Shown here: positions 6,777-14,750 of the stretch, one piece after another
Position numbering within the stretch: position 1 is the first letter of the stretch
How the letters are laid out: each line of letters opens with the position of its first letter
NCBI GenBank assembly: GCA_947175495.1
Contig: CAMWNB010000018.1
Coordinates: 1 to 42,797 of the forward strand
Length of the DNA stretch: 42,797 nucleotides
Origin: an uncultured Porphyromonadaceae bacterium
GTDB lineage: Bacteria; Bacteroidota; Bacteroidia; Bacteroidales; Muribaculaceae
Direction: 5' to 3'
Notes under the pieces: model-generated
Databases searched by the model: none
Seen by the model: the letters and a program-made list of their open reading frames with translations, nothing else
What the model was told of the DNA's origin: nothing
Program-made: the position numbers and the translations under genes

Positions 6777-8792
6777 TTATTTGCGTATGCGCTTGATCAG
6801 GTTGTAGGCCGGCACGATACCTGCTTCGCCGGCTTTGCTGAGGTCGGCGATGCCGGCCTGGCGGTTGCCGAGCTTCAGATAGATGTAGCCGCGGTTGTAG
6901 TAGGCTTCGCCCATGTCGGGCTTAATCTCTATGGCGCGGGAGTAGGCTGAGATGGCCGAGGTGTAGTCGTGGTTCTCGAGCAGCAGGTTGCCTTTGTTGA
7001 ACCATGCCACGGCGGTGAGGGGGCTCAGCTCTATGCCTTTGTCGATGTCGGCGAGGATTTCGGCCATAGTGGCCTCGGCCACCTGCAGGCGTGCGGAGGG
7101 GTCGATGGCCGCGTCGGGAGTGTCGCGGTCAACCTGCAGCTTGTGGTAGCGTGCCTGCGCGCGCAGCCAGTAGGCCGGCGCGAAGTCGGGCATGAGGGCG
7201 ATGGCGCGGTTGATGTCGTCGATGGCGGCGGCGTAGTTGCGCGTGGTCACGAAGTCGAGCGCGCGGCCTATGTAGTCGACGGCGCGCGGCGTGTGCGTGG
7301 CCAGCAGCGAGTTGTAGTAGTCGATGGAGTTGAAGTGTCGCTTTATGATGTCCTCGTCGAGCGCCGGAGCGCGGTTGGTCACCACCACAGCGTAGCGCAG
7401 GGCGCGCGTGGCGTTGAGGTCGTCAATCTCCTTTATATAATATGTGTTGCTGCGCAGCTCGGATGGCGCCGAGTAGAAGCCAAGCTCCATCATGGGCTCG
7501 ATGTCGATGGCTACGTTGCGGTCCTGGACGCGGCCGCGGATGGCGCTGTTGTTGTACTGCTCGTGGATGTCGGCGTTGTCGTCGACTGTGAGAAGCGACG
7601 CGAATCGGCGCGACACGAGTTCTTCGGGCACGTCGGACGATGCCACGGCTTTTTTCTCGGCCTCGGCCTTGTCGGCAGGCTTGGCGGCTTCTGCCAGCCG
7701 GCGCGCCTGGTTGTAGGTGGCTTCGGCTTTGCCGAGGTTGCCCATGGAGCGCTCGATGTCGGAGCGCAGCCACAGCGCGTCGGGGAAGTCGGGGAATGCT
7801 TCGGCCACGCGGTTCACGTCGTCGATGGCTGCGCGGTAGTTGCCTTTGGCGCGGTGGATGAGTGCGCGGCTGTAGAGTGCGCGGTAGTTGTCGGGTTCGA
7901 GGTTGAGCACGCTTGTGAAGTCCTCGAGTGCGCGGTCGTTGGCGTTCACTTCGGCCAGTAGCAGGCCGCGGTTGAACAGGGCGGTGGCGTTGGCCGGTTC
8001 CAGTTGCAGGGCGTAGTCGTAGTCGGCCATTGCGCCGAAGTAGTCGTTGAGGGAGTAGCGCAGGTAGGCGCGGTTGATGTAAAGGCCTGCCATGCGCGGT
8101 TGCAGGCGCACAGCCTCGTTGAGGTCGGCGAGCGCAGCCTTGAAGTCTCCTCCGGACCGTATGGCCATGTCGGCTCGCAGGATGTAGCCGTTGAGGGCGT
8201 TGGGGTTTATCTTCAGCGCGCGTTCGATGTCGGAAGCGGCGCCGGTGGTGTCGGCCGTCTGCAGTCGCAGCTGTGCGCGGCCCAGATATGCGTTGTCGTA
8301 GTTGGGATAGTATTGCAGCAGGGTGGCGAATGTGCTGTCTGCGGCCTGCGTGCGCTCGGCTCCTTGCTGGGCCATGGCCAGATTGAAAAGCAGGTTGCGG
8401 TTGCGCGGCAGCAATTGCAGGGCGTGTTCATAGTCGCCGATGGCGTCGGCGTCGCGTCCGAGGTTCTGGCGTGCCACGCCGCGCACTTCCCATGCGTCGG
8501 TGATGAACGGGTTGAGCGTTATGGCTTGGGATGCGTCGGTTTCGGCGCCTGCGTAGTCCTCGAGGTTGTATTTTGCGATGGCTCGCAGGAAATAGGGCTC
8601 GGCCAGGTAGGGCTTGGCATCTATGACGCGGTTGAAATACTGGATGGACAGCATGTAATCCTCGAAATAGAGCGCGTTGCGCCCCACGCGCAGCACTTGA
8701 TCGGTGTTGATCTGTGCAGAAGCGGACGCAGCAGTGGCCACTATCAGAACCATGGCTGCGGTGCGTTTGCGTATGTTGGAAAAAATGTTCAT
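6777..8792 (-). CDS. Large periplasmic TPR-repeat protein
   Basis: A 671-residue protein built almost entirely of tetratricopeptide repeats. I start at MNIFSNIRKR, which opens a Sec signal peptide ending ASASA-Q; the longer open frame adds 14 residues that would precede a poor signal. Typical TPR units include EPYFLRAIAKYNLEDYAGAETDASQAITLNP, RALYSRALIHRAKGNYRAAIDDVNRV and GEAYYNRGYIYLKLGNRQAGIADLSKAGE; I can see a dozen or so, split by a non-repeat block at roughly residues 380-500. TPR arrays are protein-binding scaffolds. The partner is not apparent. The gene is upstream of the DUF4301 gene and is probably in one transcript with it. Confidence 0.85.
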   Translation of the reverse strand: MNIFSNIRKRTAAMVLIVATAASASAQINTDQVLRVGRNALYFEDYMLSIQYFNRVIDAKPYLAEPYFLRAIAKYNLEDYAGAETDASQAITLNPFITDAWEVRGVARQNLGRDADAIGDYEHALQLLPRNRNLLFNLAMAQQGAERTQAADSTFATLLQYYPNYDNAYLGRAQLRLQTADTTGAASDIERALKINPNALNGYILRADMAIRSGGDFKAALADLNEAVRLQPRMAGLYINRAYLRYSLNDYFGAMADYDYALQLEPANATALFNRGLLLAEVNANDRALEDFTSVLNLEPDNYRALYSRALIHRAKGNYRAAIDDVNRVAEAFPDFPDALWLRSDIERSMGNLGKAEATYNQARRLAEAAKPADKAEAEKKAVASSDVPEELVSRRFASLLTVDDNADIHEQYNNSAIRGRVQDRNVAIDIEPMMELGFYSAPSELRSNTYYIKEIDDLNATRALRYAVVVTNRAPALDEDIIKRHFNSIDYYNSLLATHTPRAVDYIGRALDFVTTRNYAAAIDDINRAIALMPDFAPAYWLRAQARYHKLQVDRDTPDAAIDPSARLQVAEATMAEILADIDKGIELSPLTAVAWFNKGNLLLENHDYTSAISAYSRAIEIKPDMGEAYYNRGYIYLKLGNRQAGIADLSKAGEAGIVPAYNLIKRIRK

Positions 8793-9107
8793 TGTTTCTG
8801 ATGCAAAGTTAGCGAAAAATCGCAATCGTGCCACCGAAAAGATGTGAAATCGCTATTTCTTTCACATAAGTTTGCATTATTCAGTTCCTATACATGTGCC
8901 TGTCTGTGGCGGCAACTGTTGCGCCGGGGCGCAGTGGGCGGGATCCGGTGTGCGATTTGAGCTTTTTTTGTGGTCTAAATAGTAAATGATCAAGAAAATC
9001 GCGGGGTTTGTGACAGATGTGTTACAAAAATTGGGGGGGGTAAATTTGCTATATATTTGCACTCTGAATAAAGAATGTGCTCTAATAATAAAACACACTA
9101 AAACAAA
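8793..9107. other. Divergent intergenic region with promoters for both flanks
   Basis: This 315-base gap separates the minus-strand TPR gene from the plus-strand LruC-type gene. A TAACTTTG element for the TPR gene sits at 8811-8804, only 12 bases from its ATG, without a clear upstream element. A dyad GCAAC-t-GTTGC at 8912-8922, flanked by GGC/GCC, could be an operator. The plus-strand promoter with a G8 tract is at 9031-9059. I see no protein or RNA gene. Confidence 0.6.
9031..9059 (+). promoter_or_regulatory. Promoter of the LruC-type gene with a G8 tract in the spacer
   Basis: TTG at 9031-9033 and TATATTTG at 9052-9059 form a Bacteroidetes promoter with an 18-base spacer, 2 shorter than the 20 bases of the best promoters in this window. 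The spacer opens with a homopolymer: G occupies 9033-9040. A second TAnnTTTG (TAAATTTG) lies at 9041-9048. The predicted start near 9066 gives a leader of about 40 bases. Confidence 0.55.
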
Positions 9108-11282
9108 ATGATAGTTTTTAAACATTTCAAATGTGCGTCCGCCGTGGCGGCAATTGCCGTCGCGATGACTGCATGCACCGACGAAGTCCCGCAATTGTCG
9201 GCCGACGAGTTGTATCTCCGCGGGTTTATAAAAGAATTCGGCGTGCCTGCGAAAGGACACACCTGGAGCATGGCCGAGCCGATTAAGGCAGAGGTGGCAA
9301 TGTCGCCTTCCGTCAACGGCACCGCCAGGTTCTACACCGATTCGCCCAATGCTCCCGGCAGTTCGGTACTGGCGGCGCTGCCCGTGACCGGCGGTCGTGC
9401 GTCGATGCGTTTCGATATTGAATCCGGCACCAAAAGCCTGTATGCTCGCGTCGAGCGCCAGGACGGCACGGTGGAGTTCAGCGGCTATGTGTATCCCGAA
9501 GACGGCATGGTGCGTATAGCCGACAGCGGCTCTCGCGCCGGGGGAGACTGCCCGGTCACCGCTACGCCGCTTGAGTACAAAACGGAGCGTGTGACCGACA
9601 GAAATCTTGAGGTCATGCGGCCGTACGTTGGAGACCGCACCACCACATGGGAGGATCTGTACTATGATAAGATCGGACACGAAGGCATGGACCCCATAGA
9701 CAATAAGATTGAAGTGAGCGTGCCGAGATTGTATTCTCTGAACAATTTCGATTACAGTCAGCGCACGCCCGAGTTCAGCAATCTTGACATCGTGCCGGTG
9801 GTTCACACTTACATAAACGATGAAGGAGAGGAAAAGCGCGGTGTGTTCGGCAATCAGTCTGACGCGTCGGAATATGGCAACGACGACAATGTGACGCACT
9901 ATTTCTTCAAGCAGCAGATTCTGGACCCCGACGTGACCATGACGGTCAGAGAAGAAGGCGATGTGACGATGGACCTGATGTGGCGTACCATGGAAGGCGA
10001 CACATATTGGGGATACTACTATTATTCTCCCGAAGAGGAGGCCGAGTTTTATGCCGACCCGAAGAAATTTTTTGAAGAGGTTCCGAAATATGTAGTGTTC
10101 CGCCGCAATGAAATAGAGCCGGAGCACAGTCTCAGCGGCAATAATGGCCTGATGCAGTTCAGATACTGCAACCAGTGGAGTTCGCATCCCGACAAATACA
10201 ATCCTAACATGAACCATGAGGGAGACCATGTGTTCGGCGAGTGGGAAAACCTTGAGAGTACGCGCGCAAAGACCATAAACACGCAGATAAAGCAATTCCG
10301 TCCCGCCCAGTTCCGCAGCGTGCGCATACGTCTGGTCTACTTCGGCGAGCACGGCGACAGCGAGCAGGGCTCGTACACCTTTCCCGCCGGCACGCGCATA
10401 GGCTTCTTCTACGGAAGTGTGAGCGGAAGCAACAAATTCTATTTCGGCAATGCGGCGATGAACTACTATCTGTTCCACTATCACATGTATGTGATGGGCG
10501 GCAATGATTTCACTCCGGTTGAAAAGCCGGACAATTACAGTATATTTGCTGCAAAGTATCGTTTCGACGGCAGCAACTATGTGGGTTTTGAAGAAGGCGG
10601 AGGCGACAATGACATAAACGACATAGTGTTCCGCATACACAACACATGGCCTCCCGAAACAGATCTGACGCCGGACGATTTCCCTGTGGCTACCCCGAAA
10701 GAGTGGATCGTGGCGTGCGAGGACCTTGGCAGCACCGACGATTATGACTTCAACGATGTCGTGCTTGCCGTGAATCATATATCGGGCGAGAACATAATCA
10801 CGATACGCCCGCTGGCATGCGGCGGTGTGTTGGAGAGCTATGTGTATTTCGGCGGCACCGAACCCGAACATGTCCTTGGCGAAATCCACGACATGCTGGG
10901 CGTGGAGCGCGGCGTTATGGCCGGAGTCGGAAACGGCAGGCCGGACGTGGATTTCAGCAAGGTGCAGCTTATAGCCCGCAATGTGCCCGAAGGCTGGCTG
11001 ATGAGCGAGAGTCTGCGCGATTTCCACATCTTCACTCTTCCGGAGAATGCCACGCAGATGAGCCAGGGAGTGTGGATAGACCATGAGGCCAATGGCGAGG
11101 GCGAATTCCGTGCTCCGCAGATGCTTCTGCTGCCCGAAGGCTGGCGCTGGCCCATGGAACGCCTGAACATAACGAGTGTCTATCCCGATTTTAAAGGATG
11201 GATAGGCAACCCGACCGACCATCACGAGTGGACCGGCGTGGGCGAACACAACGACCATATGCTCTATCGCCGTATCGATTGA
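9108..11282 (+). CDS. LruC-domain surface lipoprotein (DUF4842-type C-terminus)
   Basis: A 724-residue lipoprotein. The signal peptide ends in a lipobox at AMTAC (near residue 23). The N-terminal third is a beta-rich region resembling those of Bacteroidetes surface and pilus-like proteins. The middle and C-terminal parts show two acidic, calcium-loop-like motifs, GDNDINDIVFRI (about residues 497-508) and DDYDFNDVVLAV (about 544-555). The second is the D-x-D-F-N-D-x-V signature shared by DUF4114 and LruC domains. A C-terminal DUF4842-like beta domain ends with the aromatic-rich HHEWTGVGEHNDHMLYRRID tail. A role at the outer surface is inferred; the ligand is unknown. It has its own promoter containing a G8 tract, and a hairpin follows its stop codon. 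Confidence 0.8.
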   Translation: MIVFKHFKCASAVAAIAVAMTACTDEVPQLSADELYLRGFIKEFGVPAKGHTWSMAEPIKAEVAMSPSVNGTARFYTDSPNAPGSSVLAALPVTGGRASMRFDIESGTKSLYARVERQDGTVEFSGYVYPEDGMVRIADSGSRAGGDCPVTATPLEYKTERVTDRNLEVMRPYVGDRTTTWEDLYYDKIGHEGMDPIDNKIEVSVPRLYSLNNFDYSQRTPEFSNLDIVPVVHTYINDEGEEKRGVFGNQSDASEYGNDDNVTHYFFKQQILDPDVTMTVREEGDVTMDLMWRTMEGDTYWGYYYYSPEEEAEFYADPKKFFEEVPKYVVFRRNEIEPEHSLSGNNGLMQFRYCNQWSSHPDKYNPNMNHEGDHVFGEWENLESTRAKTINTQIKQFRPAQFRSVRIRLVYFGEHGDSEQGSYTFPAGTRIGFFYGSVSGSNKFYFGNAAMNYYLFHYHMYVMGGNDFTPVEKPDNYSIFAAKYRFDGSNYVGFEEGGGDNDINDIVFRIHNTWPPETDLTPDDFPVATPKEWIVACEDLGSTDDYDFNDVVLAVNHISGENIITIRPLACGGVLESYVYFGGTEPEHVLGEIHDMLGVERGVMAGVGNGRPDVDFSKVQLIARNVPEGWLMSESLRDFHIFTLPENATQMSQGVWIDHEANGEGEFRAPQMLLLPEGWRWPMERLNITSVYPDFKGWIGNPTDHHEWTGVGEHNDHMLYRRID

Positions 11283-11300
11283 ATTTTGCATCATCACAGG

Positions 11301-11333
11301 TCCCCCTCTCCGGTGAATAATTGGAGAGGGGGA
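11301..11333 (+). terminator. Hairpin after the LruC-type gene
   Basis: A perfect 11-bp inverted repeat, TCCCCCTCTCC (11301-11311) with GGAGAGGGGGA (11323-11333), starting 19 bases past the stop codon. The following T-run is weak (TTAAACTTTTG), so some readthrough into the barrel gene is possible. Confidence 0.65.
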
Positions 11334-11392
11334 TTAAACTTTTGCGGCAGGAAGCGTGTTGTTTTTTCATAAAGATTAAAAACTGTTTATTT

Positions 11393-11917
11393 ATGAAAAA
11401 GATTCTGCTTGCTTTCGCACTCATTTTCGCCTGCGCTGTCGGCGCCGGCGCGCAACGCACCGAACTGACCATCGGCTATGGCGGCTACACCCAGATGGAT
11501 GCCTCCGACTGCCACGACGGCTGGCACGGAGTGAAGAACGCATGGGGCGCTCTCACGGCCGGACTTAATTTTCGCCTGACCGACCGCCTGTGGGTGGGGC
11601 CGAGCTACACATTCTCGAGCACCAACACAAAGGGCGGCCCCGAGCGCTCGCACATCGCCTACCATGTGTTGCTGGCCAACGGCCGCTATGATTATTACCG
11701 CAACGGCATCTTCTCGCTCTACGGCCATCTTGGCCTGGGTGTAATCGTCAGCTACATGCAGCCTTACGGAGGCGACTCCTACAACAACACCTACTTCGGC
11801 GTGCAGCTGTCGCCTATCGGTGCGCGTGCCGCCGTCAGCAGGAATGTGTCGCTCTACGGCGAGCTCGGCTACGGAGCGCAGGGCCTGCTGCAAGTGGGCG
11901 TAAGAATCGGACTTTGA
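11393..11917 (+). CDS. Small outer-membrane beta-barrel protein
   Basis: A 174-residue protein starting at MKKILLAFALIFACAVGAGAQ, a clean Sec signal peptide with cleavage before QRTEL; an upstream in-frame ATG would add 24 residues that do not belong. The mature protein is made of alternating beta strands rich in glycine and aromatics (ELTIGYGGY, LTAGLNFRLTDRLWVGPSYTFSS, NVSLYGELGYGAQGLLQVGVRIGL). It ends in a strand close to the typical C-terminal BamA-recognition signal, though the last residue is leucine rather than phenylalanine. It fits an eight-stranded OmpW/OmpX-size barrel. The function is unknown. It lies 110 bases after the LruC-type gene and is followed by a strong terminator. Confidence 0.8.
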   Translation: MKKILLAFALIFACAVGAGAQRTELTIGYGGYTQMDASDCHDGWHGVKNAWGALTAGLNFRLTDRLWVGPSYTFSSTNTKGGPERSHIAYHVLLANGRYDYYRNGIFSLYGHLGLGVIVSYMQPYGGDSYNNTYFGVQLSPIGARAAVSRNVSLYGELGYGAQGLLQVGVRIGL

Positions 11918-11936
11918 CATGCCCGCACGGATAGAG

Positions 11937-11967
11937 GCGCGCGAGGATTGCTCCTCGCGCGCTTTTT
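11937..11967 (+). terminator. Terminator after the beta-barrel gene
   Basis: An 11-bp GC-rich stem, GCGCGCGAGGA (11937-11947) with TCCTCGCGCGC (11952-11962), a 4-base loop and TTTTT at 11963-11967. A canonical intrinsic terminator. Confidence 0.9.
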
Positions 11968-11994
11968 AATGTTGTGTTGGCAAATGTTAAATAA

Positions 11995-12026
11995 TTGTAT
12001 AATCCACGATTTTTTGTGTATATTTG
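11995..12026 (+). promoter_or_regulatory. Promoter of the oxidoreductase operon
   Basis: TTG (11995-11997), a 21-base spacer, TATATTTG (12019-12026). The predicted start is near 12033, with a short leader before the ferredoxin ATG at 12056. Confidence 0.65.
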
Positions 12027-12055
12027 TGCATCACTAATCATTTTTCCGAAGCCAT

Positions 12056-12286
12056 ATGCCTAAAATTATAGGAGCTGTCACAGTCGATGCCTTGCGTTGC
12101 AAGGGATGTGAGCTGTGTGTGGTGGCGTGTCCTACCGACACGCTGGCCCTGCGCGCCGATGATGTGAACGACCGAGGCTACCACTACGCCTACATGGCGC
12201 GCCCCGATGCGTGCATCGGCTGCGCGAGCTGTGCGGCGGTGTGTCCCGACGCATGCATCGAAGTGTATCGCGTTGTAGAACGATAA
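12056..12286 (+). CDS. Ferredoxin-like delta subunit of 2-oxoacid:ferredoxin oxidoreductase
   Basis: A 76-residue 2x[4Fe-4S] ferredoxin with two complete motifs, CKGCELCVVACP and CIGCASCAAVCP, each C-x2-C-x2-C-x3-C-P. It opens the operon that continues with the alpha, beta and gamma subunits, as usual for the KorD/VorD polypeptide that passes electrons from the catalytic subunits to external ferredoxin. It is cytoplasmic. It has its own clear promoter, and a 24-base gap leads to the alpha gene. The substrate (2-oxoglutarate or branched 2-oxo acids) cannot be read from this subunit. Confidence 0.9.
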   Translation: MPKIIGAVTVDALRCKGCELCVVACPTDTLALRADDVNDRGYHYAYMARPDACIGCASCAAVCPDACIEVYRVVER

Positions 12287-12310
12287 TCCCGAAATCCGCA
12301 CAATTGAATT

Positions 12311-13399
12311 ATGGAAGAAATAAGACTGATGAAGGGTAACGAGGCCATAGCCCACGCCGCCATCCGCTACGGTGTCGACGGCTACTTCGGCTACCCCATC
12401 ACCCCTCAGAGCGAAGTGCTCGAGACGCTTGAGGCCGAAATGCCGTGGGAAACCACCGGCATGGTGGTGCTGCAGGCCGAGAGCGAAGTGGCTGCCATCA
12501 ACATGATCTACGGCGGTGCCGCCGCCGGAAAAGCCGTGATGACGTCATCGTCAAGCCCCGGCGTGAGCCTCAAGCAGGAAGGCATCAGCTACATAGCAGC
12601 GGCAGAGCTGCCTGCGCTCATTGTCAACGTGATGCGCGGCGGTCCCGGCCTCGGCACCATCCAGCCTTCGCAGGCCGACTACTTTCAGGCCACCAAAGGC
12701 GGCGGCCACGGCGATTACCATCTCATCGTGCTCGCGCCGTCGAGCGTGCAGGAGATGGCCGACTTCGTGGCGCTGGGCTTCGACCTTGCGTTCAAATACC
12801 GCAACCCGGCCATGATTCTGGCCGACGGCATCGTCGGCCAGATGATGGAGAAGGTGGTGCTCCCGGAGCCACGGCCGCGCCGCACGCAGCAGCAGATTGA
12901 GGAACAGTGTTCCTGGGCAGCGACCGGACGCCACGGTCGCAAGCACCGTAATGTGGTCACCAGTCTCGAACTCGACCCTGCCAGGATGGAGCTGAACAAC
13001 GAGCGCTTCCAGCGCACCTATGCCGAGATAGAGGCTAACGAAGTGCGTTTTGCCACGCACTACACCGACGATGCCGACTATCTTATCGTAGCTTTCGGCT
13101 CCGTGGCCCGTATCTGCCTCAAGGCCATAGAGGAGGCCCGTGCGCAGGGTGTGAAGGTTGGGCTGCTGCGACCAATCACTCTGTGGCCTTTCCCCAAGGC
13201 CGAGATAGCGCGCCTGGCCAGGCAGGTGAAAGGCATACTCACAGTCGAACTCAACGCCGGACAGATGATCGATGACGTGCGCCTCGCTTCAGAATGTCGC
13301 GTGCCCGTGGCCCATTTCGGCCGCATGGGCGGCATTGTCCCCAATCCGGCCGAAGTGCTCGACGCATTGTACAACCATTTCCCCGAAGCAAAGAAATGA
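12311..13399 (+). CDS. vorB: 2-oxoacid:ferredoxin oxidoreductase alpha subunit (VorB/KorA-like)
   Basis: A 362-residue alpha subunit. Family marks are the GYPITPQSEVLE motif near residue 29, ESEVAAINMIYGGAAAG, SSSPGVSLKQEG, and RGGPGLGTIQPSQADY near 120. The C-terminal half carries a transketolase-C-like fold (LIVAFGSVARICLKAIEEA, GLLRPITLWPFP). With the beta and gamma subunits it oxidatively decarboxylates a 2-oxo acid to an acyl-CoA and reduces ferredoxin, in the cytoplasm. The name VorB follows common usage for this Bacteroidales cluster. 2-Oxoglutarate (KorA) is an equally possible substrate, so the symbol is provisional. Its stop overlaps the start of the beta gene (ATGA). Confidence 0.88.
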   Translation: MEEIRLMKGNEAIAHAAIRYGVDGYFGYPITPQSEVLETLEAEMPWETTGMVVLQAESEVAAINMIYGGAAAGKAVMTSSSSPGVSLKQEGISYIAAAELPALIVNVMRGGPGLGTIQPSQADYFQATKGGGHGDYHLIVLAPSSVQEMADFVALGFDLAFKYRNPAMILADGIVGQMMEKVVLPEPRPRRTQQQIEEQCSWAATGRHGRKHRNVVTSLELDPARMELNNERFQRTYAEIEANEVRFATHYTDDADYLIVAFGSVARICLKAIEEARAQGVKVGLLRPITLWPFPKAEIARLARQVKGILTVELNAGQMIDDVRLASECRVPVAHFGRMGGIVPNPAEVLDALYNHFPEAKK

Positions 13400-14157
13400 C
13401 ACCTGAAGAAATCATAAATCCCGCCAACCGGGTGTACAGCCGTCCGCGGCTGCTCACAGAGGTCAATACCCACTACTGCCCGGGCTGCAGCCACGGCGTG
13501 GTGCACCGCATCATTGCCGAACTGCTTGAAGAAATGGGCCTTGAGGACCGCGCCGTGGGCGTGGCTCCCGTGGGATGCGCCGTGTTTGCCTACAACTACA
13601 TCGATGTCGACTGGGTGGAAGCCGCCCACGGCCGCGCTCCCGCAGTGGCCACGGCCCTCAACCGCCTGTGGCCCGACAATCTGGTGTTCACCTACCAGGG
13701 CGACGGCGACCTCGCCGCCATAGGCACGGCCGAGACCATCCATGCCGCCAACCGTGGCGAAAACATAGCCATCATCTTCATCAACAACGCCATCTATGGC
13801 ATGACCGGCGGACAGATGGCGCCCACTACGCTCATCGGTCAGAAGACGGCCACTACGCCCTACGGCCGACGTGTCGACCTCAACGGCAATCCTCTCAACA
13901 TCTCCGACCTGCTGGCGCAGCTTGAGGGCACATGCCTGGTGACGCGCCAGGCAGTGCACACGCCCGCAGCCGTGCGCAAGGCCAAGGCTGCCATCAAGAA
14001 GGCGTTCGAGAACGCTTTGGCCAAGAAAGGCACGTCGGTGGTGGAGATAGTGAGCACATGCAACAGCGGCTGGAAGATGACACCCGCGCAGTCCAACGAG
14101 TGGATGGCCGAGCACATGACAGCACGCTATCCGCTCGGCGATTTAAAGAACGTATAA
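13396..14157 (+). CDS. 2-oxoacid:ferredoxin oxidoreductase beta subunit (TPP-binding)
   Basis: A 253-residue thiamine-diphosphate subunit. The start ATG overlaps the alpha-subunit stop codon, which fixes it. It has HYCPGCSHGVVHRIIAE near residue 26 (conserved CPGC), APVGCAVFAYNY, and the TPP/Mg motif GDGDLAAIGTAE at about 110 with NNAIYGMTGGQMAPTT following, then TTPYGR. This is the KorB/VorA fold, shorter than fused pyruvate:ferredoxin oxidoreductase. It binds the substrate and cofactor at the interface with the alpha subunit. Four bases separate it from the gamma gene. Confidence 0.92.
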   Translation: MTPEEIINPANRVYSRPRLLTEVNTHYCPGCSHGVVHRIIAELLEEMGLEDRAVGVAPVGCAVFAYNYIDVDWVEAAHGRAPAVATALNRLWPDNLVFTYQGDGDLAAIGTAETIHAANRGENIAIIFINNAIYGMTGGQMAPTTLIGQKTATTPYGRRVDLNGNPLNISDLLAQLEGTCLVTRQAVHTPAAVRKAKAAIKKAFENALAKKGTSVVEIVSTCNSGWKMTPAQSNEWMAEHMTARYPLGDLKNV

Positions 14158-14160
14158 GCC

Positions 14161-14700
14161 ATGAAAGAAGAAATCATTATAGCAGGCTTCGGTGGTCAGG
14201 GTGTGCTCTCGATGGGCAAGATTCTCGCCTATGCCGGACTTATGAACGACATGGAGGTCACGTGGATGCCCAGCTACGGTCCCGAACAGCGCGGCGGCAC
14301 GGCCAACGTCACCGTGATACTCAGCGACAGCGCCATATCGTCGCCTGTGCTCGACATGTACGACACAGCCGTGATACTCAACCAGCAGAGCCTTGATAAG
14401 TTCGAGAGCAAGGTCAAGGCAGGCGGCACCCTCATCTATGATCCGTCCGGAATCCACCACAAGCCCACACGCAGTGACATCAACGTTGTGGAGGTGGATG
14501 CGATGGAGGCCATGATGGAGATGAACAACTCCAAAACCTACAATATGATTCTGCTGGGAGCTCTGCTCGCGGTGCGCCCGGTGGTGCCTCTCGATGCAGT
14601 GCTCCGCGGCCTTAAGAAGACGCTCCCGGAGCGCCATCATCATCTGATTCCCCTCAACGAACAGGCCCTGCGCAAGGGCATGTCGCTCGTGGGGAAATAA
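14161..14700 (+). CDS. 2-oxoacid:ferredoxin oxidoreductase gamma subunit
   Basis: A 179-residue gamma subunit with the typical N-terminal GFGGQGVLSMGKILA loop, WMPSYGPEQRGGTANVTV and NMILLGALLA segments. In this enzyme family the gamma subunit binds CoA and contacts the alpha subunit. It is the last gene of the delta-alpha-beta-gamma operon, starting 3 bases after the beta gene. A very strong hairpin follows 16 bases past its stop codon. All four subunits are present and intact, so a working enzyme is expected. Confidence 0.92.
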   Translation: MKEEIIIAGFGGQGVLSMGKILAYAGLMNDMEVTWMPSYGPEQRGGTANVTVILSDSAISSPVLDMYDTAVILNQQSLDKFESKVKAGGTLIYDPSGIHHKPTRSDINVVEVDAMEAMMEMNNSKTYNMILLGALLAVRPVVPLDAVLRGLKKTLPERHHHLIPLNEQALRKGMSLVGK

Positions 14701-14716
14701 GCACGGCATATGCACA

Positions 14717-14750
14717 AAACAGCGCGCTCCGATTGCGGAGCGCGCTGTTT
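14717..14750. terminator. Bidirectional terminator between the oxidoreductase operon and the HD gene
   Basis: A perfect 15-bp stem, AAACAGCGCGCTCCG (14717-14731) with CGGAGCGCGCTGTTT (14736-14750), and a 4-base loop. It serves both converging transcripts. Its last base is also the last base of the HD-gene stop codon on the minus strand. Confidence 0.9.

Noticed and set aside
8877-11297. An 806-codon open frame on the minus strand across the whole LruC-type gene
   Set aside because: It is an antisense shadow caused by high GC and codon bias. The plus-strand frame has a lipobox signal, domain motifs and a promoter; the shadow has none.
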